Counted from the first letter of the stretch, positions 49,716 through 63,302 are shown. The stretch is DNA of 64,000 nt from Acorus gramineus (GCA_030737835.1 JAUJYN010000041.1:497083-561082); one strand, 5' to 3'. Notes: generated by a model not told the origin, from the sequence alone. A program made the numbers and translations.

Positions 49716-52700
49716 GTCATATTTGTTTACGGTGCAATCTCTCATGGTTTTTTTAGTAAGTGATTGAATATCTGAAAAATAATATTTAAATAATTCTCCG
49801 TGCATGTAAATCATCCAAGTTTGGAATTAATTTGTAGATAATGTTGGTTTATGTTTTCTGATAAATTATAAGTTCAATTTGAAAAAACGGGGTCTGACAT
49901 TTCTCAAGTTGGTACATCAAGAACGAGGAGAGGATCCTATATACGTGTGAGGAGACACCTTCAAAAAAAGATGGCAAACTCTTCCACCATTAAAGTTAGT
50001 AATTGTAGAAGAAAAAAAATGAAGATTTCTCCATTTGTCTGTACACCTCTTTGGTCAAATTTAATTCAAATCCAAGATCCCTTAATAAAGAGAGAGTAAG
50101 GAATACTTTTACCAACCTGTCAAAAGATGATTTAGTTCTCCATTGATTGTTGACTTGTAGAGTTCTCTCTCTCTCTCTCAAATTCCCACTTACGTTTGAT
50201 TCTTGATTTGCATTAGGCTCAAGAATCATCGCTCTTACAAATTTTTTCATGTTAAATTTTAAAATAAAGTTTAGGATTTATCTTAGTTTATTTTTCTGAA
50301 TTTCTTTTTGGGGGATATGGTAAGGCTATATTGTAACGTGTGTAGCAATTTTGGCATGGCTTCCTTGCACATGTGTGACCTACACATGTCAACGATCAAC
50401 CACCACCCATTTATCTCCTCCACCACTCCCACCACTCAACTATCTCAACAGTTTGATCACTAAAAAAAAAAAAACTATCTCAATATTTCACCATTTACCC
50501 GATTGATGACTTTCTATACCACCGATAACTTAATCAGCTTCACCACTACTTTTCATGAACTTCTATTTATTTATGCAGCAGAAAATGATTTATAAGCTCT
50601 ATTTTATAAGTCCCATATAAGCCTCATAAGGTGGCATGTATAGTAATACCAAATTTGCTCTTTAAGCCACTTTTGGTAACTTCTCACCTTAATTATAGGA
50701 TGATTATGATTTTCTCATATGAAACTGTAGAATACATGCAATTAACTTTTTTTTTTTACTTATCACATTCGAATTATTTATTGATAATTGAATCAACTCC
50801 TCGATTGTCATTGTTTTTAAGAACACATCGAAGAAGCACATCCAAAGTTTGTTTTAGATGTTTTTCAACCTCAGTTTTGATTTTTGGAGGATTTTTTGTT
50901 TTTGCAATTAATACAATCTTTTTTTGTTTTTTTTTAATTCCGGTGACATGCTAATCTACTTCTTGTTTTGTTTTCTTAGGGACGTAAATTTGACATTTAC
51001 ATGTCCCACTCTCTTTCATGTTTTTTTTTAACCCTCTCTTTCAGAAAAGAAGCCACGAAGCATCTCTCTTTCGGAAAAGAAGCCATGAAAAGGAAAAAAA
51101 ATTGTTTGGGTAAGATTTTTTGTTGTGATTTTTGCTTATTTGATTTCAAAAAAAAAATTGTTAGAGTGAGATTTTTGTTGTGATTTTGCTTATTTGATTT
51201 TTAAGTCTAACGATATCTAATATGGTTTTTTTAATATGGTTTTTGAATTCAAATATGGAAGTATCTGATCTGGCCTTTTAAATATGGTATTTGATGTCAA
51301 AGTTTTTTATTATGGCATGTGATTGTGTGACTGTTGAATGTCTATTACATTTTCATACCTTTTTGTGGAGTTATATGCATTTTTTCAAAAGTAAGTTACA
51401 TTTGTAACTAATATGAACATTTATTACTTTTATTTGTAAAATTTGGTTACATTTATACAATATAATTAATTTATTTATATGGATTTAAAATAAATGTCGG
51501 TTACATTCACAAATGTAACAGAATTTTTTGTGCAATATATTTTAAAACTAAGTTACATTTATAAATGTAACTGACTTTTTATTTGATCTTAGCGATTTTC
51601 ATAAAAATTAGTTACATTCATCAAAAGGTAGATGTGAAGGTCGAAAACGATAGAGTTCGGAGAAAGACTGGAAAGGTAGTCGAACCACCTCTCATATGAT
51701 GGAAGGTAGCGAGAGGAATCCAATAGTGGTGACACTGGTCGCCGGAGATAAGCAGGTCGGCCATAATAATTTTTTAAGTGGTGGATATGTATAAAAAAAC
51801 GGTTAGAAATTTTGGAATGTGTTTTATGATTCAAAATTATATTTTTGGATATGTTTCGAGAGTAGGAACGAAAATGAGGGTTTTGGCATGGAAATCTTGT
51901 GAGTTAAATAGGGGTAGTTTTATATTTTACTTTTTTATCTTTTTATAAAAGTCAACTCGGAAACCAATAGTCTATTAACACTTAATGGAGTTTATGATTG
52001 AGGTCTAAATAGTGGGGTCTGTGTAACAAAACTCTTATTTATACATTGATCATTACTTTCCGTAAACCTCTACTTACCTATACATCAATACACAACACAA
52101 TTCTCACAATTCATGCCACCTATATATAGACCTTCTCTCTACCACACCATCAACCAATGTAATTCATATATATACGTGCAAATGTACCCAAAAAAAAATT
52201 GCAAGCATTGAATGTCTAAAAATACCATTAGATCACATAATAAGTCAAATAATAAAAAATCAATGCCTACTAATGCGAGCAAAATATAATATTTTTTTAA
52301 TTAAAGAATTAAACAAAGTTCATTAAAATTTCACGAGGTCACGATGAATTATGATGGGGGGGGAGAATGAGGTTGACCAAAATCATGTTCAGCAGCAACA
52401 AATACGCTGGCCAATGTCGAGACCCCGTATCATTGGATACTGTGACACTCAATTTTTTTTATAAAGTCCAATATGCATTTATGTATACCCCGTTAAAAAT
52501 CTCATTAAATCTTTCCTTATAAATTAAAAATGAGTTCATTGAATTCAAAATTAAACGATATATATATATTTTTTATCAAGCATAGCTTATTAGATGATTG
52601 CTTATTATTTTTAAAAATAAAATAAAAATATGTGTAATTTGAATTTTAAATCGTAAAAATAATCTAGTCTAACATTTTTTCAAATAATTCAATTTGCTTC

Positions 52701-53961
52701 ACAGGTGAACCAATTGCGTCCCCAAAATGATGACCAAAACCATTGATCAAGAAAGTATAAGAAAGTCATCGAGGAGGCAACAATCTTGGATGGCATAAAA
52801 AAAAGGTTTGCAAATACGTGGACAAGTAGATCGATGAAATATCTGAGTTGTGGGACGTCTAGGGATTTGGAGATGAATCATAGTATGGAACAGGCAAGAT
52901 ACAAGGTGGAATATCTGAGTTGGATACGTTTGGTTATAAATAATTCAGATGCTTGTCGGATGTTCATTGTTCAGAAGAGGAGGAAAAAAAAAATTATTTG
53001 CCAAGAAACATCAAGATTCTTCTGGTCTCCTCTTCATAAATGCCTGCCCTTCATTAAACGCTTGTGCTAGAAATTTTGAAGGAACAACTTGACATTTCAC
53101 TTGGCTCTCCATTGTTGGAACCTTGCAAGTTGCAACTAGCTTTCAATGTCATGTTCCGAAAAAATTATTTATTGAATATATACAATAAAAATAGAGGGCT
53201 TGCCGGAGAGAGCAGTTCAGGTCCTTCAGGATTTATTTTTGTTTTCTTCAATTAGAGACAGATCCGCATGGAAACAGCTAACTTAATTATAAGAAGATTA
53301 TCTTTTCAGAATTTGTTACTTGGCTTTGCTTCCTTCCTTGTCTGTAATTAACATGACATGAGTAGAGAGTGCTCCGGAGGATGTGCTTGAACATCGACTG
53401 TAGCCCATCAGGATCTAATTCTAGTAAATTATCAAGGTAGCAACAGTCATGTGTTGGTGCATAAGTCTTCCATTCCTCAGATACTCAGATGCAATATTTG
53501 TAAAAGTTGTACGTGAAGCAATAAAAAAAAATATAGAATGATGTGATCACTTTCAGTAAAATCAACAAAATGAAAACCTCTAGAGTCCACAAAGAAATTA
53601 AGATATGATTAGTAAAGACTTAACTGGACCATTGTTTGCACGGTTATTATGTTTTTACATTGGTTTCATTTTCAAGTAATCAACATTAGTCCCCAGGCGT
53701 GCGTGTGGGCGTTATTGCTGATCTGAAATGACGTGGGGTATTCAAGGCTCATAGGTTCTCTTTTGAGAATTTGTGGTTTTTGGCTACTCGGTGCATCACG
53801 GATTGGGGAATGCATCTTTCGGGTGCGCTTCGAGGGGGGTCAACTGGTTTTGGAGGAGTAGAGTTTGGCCCTTGGCAAATTAGGTGGTCTCTCGTATACC
53901 CAGTTCATGCTTCACATCTTCTTCTTGCCACTGTGAGTTCCTTTAGATTTTATGTCTTTTG
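49716..53961. other. Long intergenic region, no gene recognised
   Basis: About 4.2 kb of AT-rich DNA. Short repeated words occur (GTTACATT.TAAATGTAAC at 51380-51620; GATTTTTGTTGTGATTTTGC twice near 51110-51200). Frames such as 52786-53070 show no family features. Nothing could be assigned. Confidence 0.55.
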
Positions 53962-54457
53962 TGTTTGGATTATGTCTCAATACGGTGTATCATATTGGAT
54001 GGACATGATGAAACTATATTATGGACACTTAATTGGTAGAATATTAATTCATATTCAATCTTAATTAATATTTAAAGTGAATATCTTAAAATATGAAACA
54101 ATATTTGTTTGTTAATTAGGAGAGTAATGGGAACAATATTTGTTTATTAATTGGAAGATTACTTGGGAAAAAATTATTTATCTCTATAAATATCTTCTAG
54201 GGTTTCATGGCAAGACTTGGGTAAGGAATTATACAATGGAGAGATCCTAAGAGAAGGTTGAGAGAGTTCTAAGAGATGGTAACTCTTTGAGAGAATTTGT
54301 GAGTCTCTTAATGTAACTCAACTATCAAAGTGGATTATCTGTTTTTTGCCCTGTAGATGTAGGTATAGACCGAACCACGTATATCTTGTGTTCTTCGTGT
54401 GATGTGGTGTTTCATTCTTGTATTTGTTGTTGGCTTCCGCGAATCACCTTCCCAACA
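53962..54457 (+). mobile_element. Solo LTR, Ty1/copia-type fossil
   Basis: A 496-bp TG...CA unit ending CCCAACA, with a CTATAAATA promoter motif near 54204 and the GTAGGTATAGACCGAACC region typical of copia LTRs. Matching 5-bp duplications TTTTG flank it (53957-53961 and 54458-54462). No internal region or second LTR is present, as expected after LTR-LTR recombination. The kept duplication suggests moderate age. Confidence 0.8.
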
Positions 54458-54805
54458 TTTTGTTGTTTTATTAGTCTATTTCTCTCACCTCTCATTCAGT
54501 TATTGTCATTACACTTTACTTAAAGATAATGCATACTTTCACAAAAAAAAATACTTAAATGAGCATGTCAACGTTAAAATTTATTTTGGGGGGGGGGGGG
54601 GATGGATGAGAGATCCTGTAAGCGCAATGCATAATATCAGAACTTTTTAGAAGACCATTTTTTTCGTTGCAAAAAGTAATAAAGCAGTGTATTTACTGAA
54701 AACAATCACAACCATGGCAGATCCTACTGGAGGTAGAACAAGTGTAATGCGCAAATGTATCATGACTTCTGTCTGTTAGGTTTCTTCCCCATTTACTTGC
54801 TTCAT

Positions 54806-55102
54806 CCCGAGGGCTAGTTTGGTAAAGGGTTTGGGTTTTTAGGATAAGTTGGTTTAATTTTAAGGGATAAAAAATCTATCAATTTTATTTATATTCACAT
54901 TTGTCAAAATTGAGACAAAAGTGAGAATAAATGCTATCCCAATATTTAAGTAGAGCAAAATATCATTATCTTCATTTCAAAATTGAAACAATTGCCTGCA
55001 GCTTATCCTGATTATTTTTTATATTAAACAATGATAAGTTGTCCTCATACTCACTCATTGCCATAATAATCTTCTTACCGTTTATCTCCTTGTCAAACTA
55101 GT
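54806..55102. mobile_element. Tourist-like MITE (family B, copy 3)
   Basis: TIRs GGGCTAGTTTGGTAAAGG and the inverse of CTTGTCAAACTAGTCC. The interior shares GGATAAGTTGGTTTAATTTT and TCAAAATTGAGACAAAA with the copy at 63.3 kb. About 300 bp; the cleanest copy of the family here. Confidence 0.75.
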
Positions 55103-55107
55103 CCTTA

Positions 55108-55682
55108 GGGTGCAACTTTGGTCGGTTACGAATCCGAACCGATCCAAACCAATTTTTTTCAAGTTTAGGTCAATAGATTTTTTATTTAGTTTATGTATGG
55201 ATTGAAAAATTAATAAACTGATTTACTTTTGTTTGAGTTTAGTTTTACTTCAAAAAAACTGAATTAACCGAACTGAATCAAATTATATTTAAACATATGA
55301 TTATTCATATTAATATTCATTTAGACTATTCTTTTTATATTAAAAACTATTTTATTGTTATATCATTAATATTTATACAAAAAAATGAATGCTCTAATTT
55401 ATATTATCAATCCTAATATTTATATAAAGTTGTAATCAACTCAAAAAAATAATCTACCCAGCCCAAATAGGTAGAAAAGAAAAAAATGATTGGGTATATA
55501 TATGTTTATCTTTAACAGTTCGGTTCGGTTCGTTTTAGTTCGATTTAAGAAAACAAGATTCAGTTCGATTTTGGGTTTTTGATTCACTTTTCAATTCGGT
55601 GTTCAAATTATATGTGATTATACTTTTATTCAAGTTTGTAAAAACTGAATCAAACCGATCAAACAGAACCCGTATTCACCCT
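55108..55682. mobile_element. MITE-like repeat with GGTCGGTT / AACCGATC ends
   Basis: Starts GGTGCAACTTTGGTCGGTTA and ends AACCGATCAAACAGAACCC...TTCACCC; multiple GTTCGGTT/AACCGAAC motifs in between. Noncoding and AT-rich. Superfamily not assigned. Confidence 0.5.
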
Positions 55683-55859
55683 TTTCTTTGATTTGATTTT
55701 ATAAAAAGATCCAATCATCAATGGAGCCCTTTTTTTTTCTCTTTAAAGATGACAGAAGTGCTTCTGTCACCTCTACCGGTTCAAATGTCTCTTTTCCATA
55801 CATCACTGTAGTAACAAAGTGATCATAAGAATTCAAAAGAGACACCAGCAAGAAGATCT

Positions 55860-56160
55860 ACTACTAGCTCACCGTTTAAAATCGTGATTAAAAACTTTTA
55901 ATCACAGTTTTAAACTGTGATATCTGAGAATATGATTGTTTATATAATATTTTTTTATCACGCTTTTTAAACATGATCATTGATAAATAAACAATCACGT
56001 TTTTACAATGAAATGTGTTCTTTGATAAAAAAAAAAAAAAAAAATCAAATTGTGATCTTTAAATTTTTAAAATCACACTTTATAAAGAATCTATAATCTT
56101 TATATTATTTAATATCGCACTTTATAAATAATATGTAATCTTTACATTAATTACAATTCA
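55860..56160. repeat. AT-rich foldback region
   Basis: Repeated inverted pieces (TTTTAATCACAGTTTTAAA / CTGTGAT, ATCACG / CGTGAT, ACAATCACG) give hairpin potential. Probably a decayed MITE. Confidence 0.4.
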
Positions 56161-56329
56161 TCGAACTATGATCTAATTTTCAATATTGGTTTCACCTGCT
56201 CATACAATTCAATTTCATACATCAAATGAGATGCTCATTAATAAAAAAAAAAACTTTCATTCATTTCCAATGTATCAACTTATCACAACTCTTTTTTTTC
56301 ACACAGACAATTGTTTCACATTACTAAAA

Positions 56330-56788
56330 GTCACCGAATAAGAGTTAAGCGAGAATAAGAGTGGTATAAAGGTGGTATAAGAATGGATAAGAAAAATGGC
56401 TGTTTGTTTACAGAGTATAATTTGGTATTACTAAGCCAGCTTGAACGAGTATAAGAGAGTATAACAATTCTAAGTAACCCCTCGAATAATCTATACTTAG
56501 TTTATACTCAAATAACCCACTATGAATTGGTGGGGCCCACCTACAAATAAAAAAAAACACATCAAATCACCTATCAACAGCTCTTATACATCAATTCAAA
56601 TCAACCTTTTACACTTTATTTATATTTTATTTTTCATCAACCAAACAACTCAACCTTTATTCTTACGTTTTTCAATAAGAATAAAAAACACAATCAAACA
56701 GAAAACCTCTTATTCATGTAGAATTGTTATCTATACTGGCATAGTTATTTATCCAGAATAACTCAATTCCTCGATCCAAACAGGGCAT
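56330..56788. mobile_element. MITE-like repeat with PIF/Harbinger-type end
   Basis: The right end reads CGATCCAAACAGGGC, the inverse of the GCCCTGTTTGG end common in Tourist-like MITEs. The left end is unclear. The interior shares GGTATAA/GAATAAG-type words with 56995-57300. Confidence 0.45.
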
Positions 56789-56994
56789 TCAAGTTTAGCA
56801 TCAAGGCTACTAAACTAGTAGAAAGCATATTAATAGTATTAATATATCCCAGCAGATCTGCATCCGCATACATATCTGTACATGTACAACTTGTTGGACA
56901 AATTTTTCCATACATTTTCTTCATCCATTATGTTGTGGATGACCACATTAACAAGATTGAGACAGTTCCTCCCATTTAGGGTCTGACATAGGGT

Positions 56995-57300
56995 TATTCA
57001 CCCCTGATAAGTATACTAGGATAGATAATAATACATGCTGAATAAGTAAATTTTTGTTTGATTGTATTTTCTATTATTCTCATTGAAAAATGTAAAAATG
57101 ATATTTTTGTTGTTTGGTTAACCATAGAAAAAGTAAGGATAAATGGTAGGTAAGAGATGAATAAAAGTTTATGAATTTTTAAATAACAATTATACCTCGG
57201 TATAATAGAAAAACTGAAGATAAATGGTAGGTAAGAGATGGATAAAAGTTTATTATTTTTTAAATAACAACTATACCTCATAATAAATTATGTGTTTGGG
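56995..57300. repeat. AT-rich repeat with internal duplication
   Basis: AAATGGTAGGTAAGAGATG and AAAGTTTAT...TTTTTAAATAACAA.TATACCTC each occur twice, about 90 bp apart. Related to the previous MITE-like unit. Confidence 0.5.
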
Positions 57301-57532
57301 AGTAAGTGTGAGAGATGTATGTGTGATATGCCAGATGTGATAGTTTTTAGAATGTGTGCAAAGAGTGTTAGGCGAGATAAATTTTTTAAAATAACAAAGA
57401 AATGTATTTTTATCCATTAGCATAGATAAACCCTAATAAACAATTCCAGTATTTTCTAATAATAGTTATTGTATGAGACCAAATTCATCACAAGATGGAA
57501 TAAGGTAAGATTGCATAAATATGAGAGTTAAG

Positions 57533-58374
57533 TGTAGATACGCCCATTATGACTAACAAGTGATCCATAATGAGAAATCTCAAGATCCCAAATTACCCCA
57601 TGGGCTAAACAGGCCCATCTTCTTCACCAGGTCGGGTAAATGATATTGCCCGACTAGGACAAGTCGGACTCCGACGCAGGTCGGATGTTTGATCCCTAAG
57701 CCAACCAGGGACGGACGCAAAAGTGTTGCCCAACCAAGTCAAGATGGCTGAATACAAAAGGTCCGACTTGAAGTACGAGCTGTCTAAACCATAATACCCG
57801 AACTGGAATGTAGGTCGGCCATGCATCCACCTCTATAAAATAACGGTTAACCAAGGGAATATTCCCTAACACAGGAAAATGATTAGATGTCAGAAAATCT
57901 GTTGCAGTATGGCAATCCCTAGGTGACACGTGTCCACAGTTCCAAGAATCATGCGGAGATTCTATCTCATGATATGCTCACTCCACAAGGCTAAGTTCGA
58001 CACACCCCTTTTCTAGTATAAAAGGAGGACATCACCTCCCCCTCAAGGTATGCACTCTCTCTCTCCCTCCCCTACTTGTGCTCAAGCATTCTAAGGTATT
58101 TTTCTTCTAATGGAGAAATCATTGACTTAAGCGTTGGAGGGGCATTAACTGGCACCACATTGGTGTGAGTTTCAGGTGTTCGAATGCCAAAGAAGGAGGA
58201 GGACGGTGAGCAAACGAAGCTTGTTCTGGATCGTCGTGAGGAGGAGTCAGCATCAACATCATCTCAAACCAACTACCAAAGCCCGGATCTACATCAATCC
58301 GGCCCAGGAGTGGACGACTTGATTTCGTCCACCACAGTTATTATGCTTTATTTTAACTTATTCAGACACAGCAA
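57533..58374 (+). mobile_element. Solo LTR, Ty3/gypsy-type fossil
   Basis: An 842-bp unit starting TGTAGATACG, flanked by identical 5-bp duplications TTAAG (57528-57532 and 58375-58379). It has a promoter-like TATAAAAGGAGGACATCACC and a downstream CATTGACTTAAGCGTTGGAG motif, typical of plant gypsy LTRs. No internal domains or partner LTR are seen, so it is a solo LTR. Confidence 0.78.
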
Positions 58375-58934
58375 TTAAGGTTTATTCTTGCAAAACAAAA
58401 AAAAAAATTAGACTATTCTCTTTTATTCTTCTTTATTTTTTTACTTATGCTCCATCCCAAACAGGAATATAAGACTAGAGGTTAAAAACACCTTCACCAT
58501 CTCCTTAAAATGAGATTCTATCTTTTTAGAAACCAAACCCAAATTAACTAAACACTCCGGCCTCTCTCCATTCATTTCCTCAAAAAAATAAAATGAAATG
58601 AAATCTGGAGAGCTAAAGTGGTTCATCAAATGTGGGGGTTCATAATATTTTACCAAAAAAAAATGGTGGGGTTCATAATATTTGAAATGATGTTTCAATT
58701 TTATTTAATACAAGTTTTTTGAAAGTTTGGATGGGCATTAAAGTCATTTAAAAAAATTTAGAAAAAGAGGGTTGGAAAACTAGTCACTAAAAAAATGAGG
58801 AAAGAAAAAAGAAACATTGTATTCCCTTCACGAGGGAAAGAAATAATGAAATAAAAAAAGGGTTGGATATGTTCTAGATTGGGGCAAAACTTACTTTATT
58901 CGATTCTAACTCGTCAAACCAAAGCGAACCATGA

Positions 58935-59106
58935 AGGGATCCTTTCTTTCTTTTTTATATTGGGTAAACAAGACCCGTAAAGGGTACATACAAACAAGGC
59001 ACAAAACTCAAAATCTAATCAAAACTCTCCACAAGAGAGGCATACCGGGATCAAATCCAGTGAGAACATATGCACCTCGTCCACTTCGCTGGGCTAGGGG
59101 ACGTGT
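58935..59106 (-). mobile_element. tRNA-derived SINE (second copy)
   Basis: On the minus strand a box A-like AGCGAAGTGGACGAGG and a box B-like GGATTTGATCCCGG are followed by a body ending GGGTCTTGTTTACCCAATAT, the same tail style as the SINE at 39.4 kb. The heads differ, so these are related but not recent siblings. Confidence 0.6.
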
Positions 59107-59344
59107 GAACCATGGAGGGACCTTGATGAGTAAATTAGGATGACAAGAGAGATCAAAATTTTACACCGTCCATTATGATGAATCTAAATCCATTGTAAAG
59201 TTTTCATAATCACTTAAAATTACATCGTGCAATGGCTGACTCCAGCGATGTTTCATGAAGAAAAATAACATTCTAAAGACAAAATTATGTTTAATTTGTA
59301 AAATAGGATTAAACTATCTTGATGTGAACTTACCTTCCTTTCCT

Positions 59345-59712
59345 TAATAGTTTGGTAAAAGATTAAGGATTTAAATATAAGTTATCTTAATTTTAATAGA
59401 TAAAAAATATATCAATTTTGTTTATATTTACATTCGTTAAAATTAAAATAAAAAATAAATATAAACATAATTAAATCTTTTAAGTAGAATAAAATATTTT
59501 TATTTTTATTGTAATATTAAAGCAACTGTTCACTATTTATCTTAATTATTTTTTACACCAATAAAAAATAAACTGTTATCACACTCATTTATTCTTATAA
59601 TTATCTCTTATCACACCACTTATATCCGTATTAAACCCACTTATCTCATCACTTGTCAAACCCATTTATTTCAGTGATCATCTCTTTATCTCATCATTTG
59701 TCAAACCAACAA
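59345..59712. mobile_element. Tourist-like MITE (family B, copy 4, diverged)
   Basis: Starts TAGTTTGGTAAAAGATTAAGG and shares the ATAAGTTATCTTAATTTTA, AAAAATATATCAATTTTG and inverse CTTGTCAAAC motifs with copies 3 and 5. The right end has an extra CATTTGTCAAACC, so the exact end is unclear. Confidence 0.55.
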
Positions 59713-59895
59713 TTGTGGGGGCATCAAGGATTAAAAAAAAAATTGCGCATTCATTAAAATAAATCTTCTAACAAAATGAAATATCCATTAATTGAATGAA
59801 AGAATTACAAGAGTGTAATAATCTTTGTTCCTCCAAAACCAAAGAAAAATCCCTCTACTCTAATCCAATGTATACGCGCTGTATAACACAACACA

Positions 59896-60825
59896 CTAAA
59901 CCAGAGTGGAACAGGACGACGTGGTGGGATCAAACAAGGCCGGCAGCAAGTACTTCCTCCCTAGTGCCCCATTGGCATTGTAGCTGGCTCCCGTGGTGGG
60001 GTCCACGAGCAGGTCCCCTGCGTACCCAGGGTACGCGTTCTTCCCATACATGCCGGGGCAAGCCGAGGCGGCCTCGAGAGGAGCCTCGGTTGGCCCCTGG
60101 AAGTACCCATCCCCAAACGGGTTCGTCACCGTCCCCGCCAACAGACTCGCCAGGTTCATCACCATCCCATCCACGCCCACGTCACCGTTCGGTGAAACCA
60201 GCGGTGGTGATTGAGGGCCGTAGATGGGCTGGTGGAATGGCCACGCGCATTGTCCCGGGCACTGACTCGCCGAGTTCCCCACCCACACGTACGCGAACCT
60301 CCCTTTCTTCGCGGGAGGGGACGCGCCGTGGGTGCCGCATCGGCTCATGCAAAACCCATCAACGGTCACGTCGTCCGAGGTCAGGACCACGTTGATCGCG
60401 TTGCGGGGGTCGCCCATCGCCGCCAGACGTTCGATCTTTTGGGTGGATAGGGACTTCCCGAAGGAATAGCCCTCGTTGAGGATCTGCCTTCCTACGGTCA
60501 GAGACAGGCGGTGGTGGTTGTTTTTGTAGTACTTCTCGGTGGTCTTCCACCATGACGAGACGGAGGGGCTGCTTTGGGGCTGGGTGGAGGAGAGAGAGGC
60601 GACGAAGTCAGATAGTATGGCGCGTTGGGAGGGGGTGAAACGGCCATACCAAATGAGGTTGACTGTGATGGGTCCGTTGAGGAGAGACCCATTGTGGTAT
60701 TGCATTAGGGGTGACTCTTCCTTCACCAATTCGGAAAGCTTCCTTGAAGCCAATGAGGATTGGGACAGAGCTGCCAACAAGAAGATCTGAAGAAAAATAT
60801 AGAAGGTTGAAGAATAAGAAGCCAT
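59896..60825 (-). CDS. EXORDIUM-like (PHI-1 family) secreted protein
   Basis: Intact, intronless, 309 residues, inverted paralogue of 47846-48775 and differing from it only at residues 287-288 (AL instead of EI). Signal peptide, PHI-1 domain and expected apoplastic location are as described there. Homology continues weakly upstream to the TATA box but the 3' UTRs differ at once after the stop. The combination of an identical 5' CDS with diverged flanks points to gene conversion. Confidence 0.96.
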   Translation of the reverse strand: MASYSSTFYIFLQIFLLAALSQSSLASRKLSELVKEESPLMQYHNGSLLNGPITVNLIWYGRFTPSQRAILSDFVASLSSTQPQSSPSVSSWWKTTEKYYKNNHHRLSLTVGRQILNEGYSFGKSLSTQKIERLAAMGDPRNAINVVLTSDDVTVDGFCMSRCGTHGASPPAKKGRFAYVWVGNSASQCPGQCAWPFHQPIYGPQSPPLVSPNGDVGVDGMVMNLASLLAGTVTNPFGDGYFQGPTEAPLEAASACPGMYGKNAYPGYAGDLLVDPTTGASYNANGALGRKYLLPALFDPTTSSCSTLV

Positions 60826-60912
60826 TCTGTGAAGGTCTGGATGTGAAACAGAGAATTATGAATTGAGGAGTGAGAGTTGGTGGTGATTATAGAGGTGATA
60901 GTGTTCAGTGGG

Positions 60913-60920
60913 TTTATATA
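60913..60920 (-). promoter_or_regulatory. TATA box of the 60.8-kb EXORDIUM-like gene
   Basis: TATATAAA on the minus strand, about 90 bp before the ATG, followed by CCCACTGAACAC as in the 47.8-kb paralogue. Confidence 0.75.
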
Positions 60921-63302
60921 GGGAGAGTGGAAGGCAGAGCTTAAAATGGGGAGAGCTGGCTTGTTTTGAATCCATTAAACAAAAAGAAGAGTGGAGGAAA
61001 ACGAGTGAGGGACAGGAAACAACGGTCACTAAAGATTGGCTGGCAATGGAGAAATAAAGAAAAAAGTAAACCATGTACGAAACGAAACCAGACAAAACAG
61101 AGACAGCTTGCAATTTGAAGGCGGATGAACGATTACGAAAATGCCCCTCTCATGTAACGCTTTTGTGATGGGTGGGGTGGGTTTATACGTCAAAAAAAAT
61201 GAAGTGAGAGGGGCACTGTTCCGTTTTTAAAACTTCAAAAAGGAGACAGGCTGGATCAATAATATTGGAAGGAGCGGACTTGCCAGCTGTAGTCGCTCAA
61301 TTAGTGTGCGTGATAGAGGGTCTGACTTTTCCCTCGAAGTCTGAAGAAATAATGATGAATAATGGATGGTGTGTCTCGTCACTCACTACTTGTGAACGCG
61401 TCTTCTTCACCGATCTTCATTAATAAGTAATAATCATCTCCAGATTTTTTTATGATGTTCCCGAGTGAGGTTGAGCTTTCACTGAGGGCCTGATTGGCCA
61501 GAAGAACAGTGGAAAAAAAAAAAAAAATGTTTAGATAAATAGAATAAAAAAGTATGATTACATGGGATTACGTGAAAATAAATTAATATTATATCAAATC
61601 ATTGTCATTATTTTTTTTTTTTATACATGAATAGAGTCTACATGTTAAATAATTTTTTAAAACTTTGTTCACATTTTATTCTTTATCAATTAAATATTTC
61701 AATCTTTATTATTATATTTTTCAACGAAAATGATTGAAATCATTTATTTTATTAATAAAATAAATAATTTTTGAAAATAAGTATAAATTTTAAAATAATT
61801 TATGTTTATATCCTTTGCCGAAAGGAGATCATATTTTCAACCATTTCGTCTTGCTGTCATTTTGAGAACTGTGCGAGTACTTCCATAGTAAATGCTGGTT
61901 ACACGTTTATCATTAATTAATAAAAGTTGTTCAAGATAAGGCTCTGATTTTTTTTATGGTGATTGTTTTGCGTCCCCAGGAAGGGATATAGCCGTCCAAT
62001 ACTCCAATGTACCTAGGCGGGCTATAATTTTATAGGCGGTCTACAGAAATCTAATAGTATCTTATGTTTATCTTTGGTCCTAATTGTTGTTGGTTGAATA
62101 ATATGGCATGTGGATCCAGGGTGTCATATTCGTTAAATGAACATATCTTGTTCCTTCTTTTCTTTTTTTCTCGTTAAAAATCTTGTTGCGTTTGTTGGGG
62201 AAAGGGTTATTTATTTGTTAATAAATTTAATAAGATATTTATCAATAAATAATTTATAAATTTATGACCATTTGAGGATGCGGCGTACATGGTAAAAGAT
62301 GCATCTAGTAAAACCCTAATATTTGATATTTTTTATTTTATTAATTTATCATCACCGTGTTATCGTCATTGTTGTTGTGAAGATAGTGGATAATCACCAC
62401 TTTTAACCCATAACCACTCTCTCTCTTCAACTACAAAACTTTCTCATTCAACTCCATAACCCACACTCTTTATTACTCCACTATGTACCTCTCACTTTTT
62501 TAGACTTGCAACTTATAATTTTTGGGATTCCTCTATGAACTATATAAATTGAGGGGTTTTGTCATGTATTTCATAACCAACAATTGAAGAATATATATCT
62601 CTCTCTACTTCTTTAACGGAGCAGAAGAATGATAAAAGATCTGATCTATGCCAAGATCTGATCTATGTCAAGATCTTATACAATATCTCTCAAAGAGAAG
62701 GAAAATTAAAATAACTCGATATTATTGATAGATAAAAGTTGAATATACCATTAGGCTACAAGTCTTTATTATATAAACTCAATAAGCACCAATGAGAAAC
62801 CTCATTAAACCTAATTACAAATTTACTAAAAGTAGAAAATATTAAATAAATATAATAGTTATTTATTCTAAGATCCCACAAATCAATCAGAATCAATGGT
62901 AATAATTTTGATATTTATGGAAAAAAATAACCATGCAAATTATTGCTATAAATGACAAATTTGCTTATTTAATGGTTTTAATGATAAAATCTAGCAAAAT
63001 TAAATATCTCCACAAAATAATTCAGCATATCAAATATTGTGGGATTCTGAGATAGTTTGAATTATTCTTGTCACCTGCTATTCTCACAGTTTTTTTACTA
63101 GATCTCTTTTGATGATCTAATCGCTCAAATAACATATCGATCGTCCATTCTACATCATTCTCTATTTGCTTGTGTGTTTTGTTTATGTATTTATATTCTA
63201 CTTAGTTTACAATAATCGTTTATTATTTTGTATCAAGTTTTTATTGTACTTTCGATACAATGGACCCGAGACCTACCGGATCTTCCTCCGATTTATCGTC
63301 CA
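60921..63302. other. Intergenic, no gene recognised
   Basis: The 0.6 kb upstream of the last EXORDIUM-like gene is mixed in base composition and may hold its promoter. The rest is AT-rich with no feature I can assign. A GCAAGATCTGATCTATGCCAAG-like short duplication lies near 62640-62670. Confidence 0.5.
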
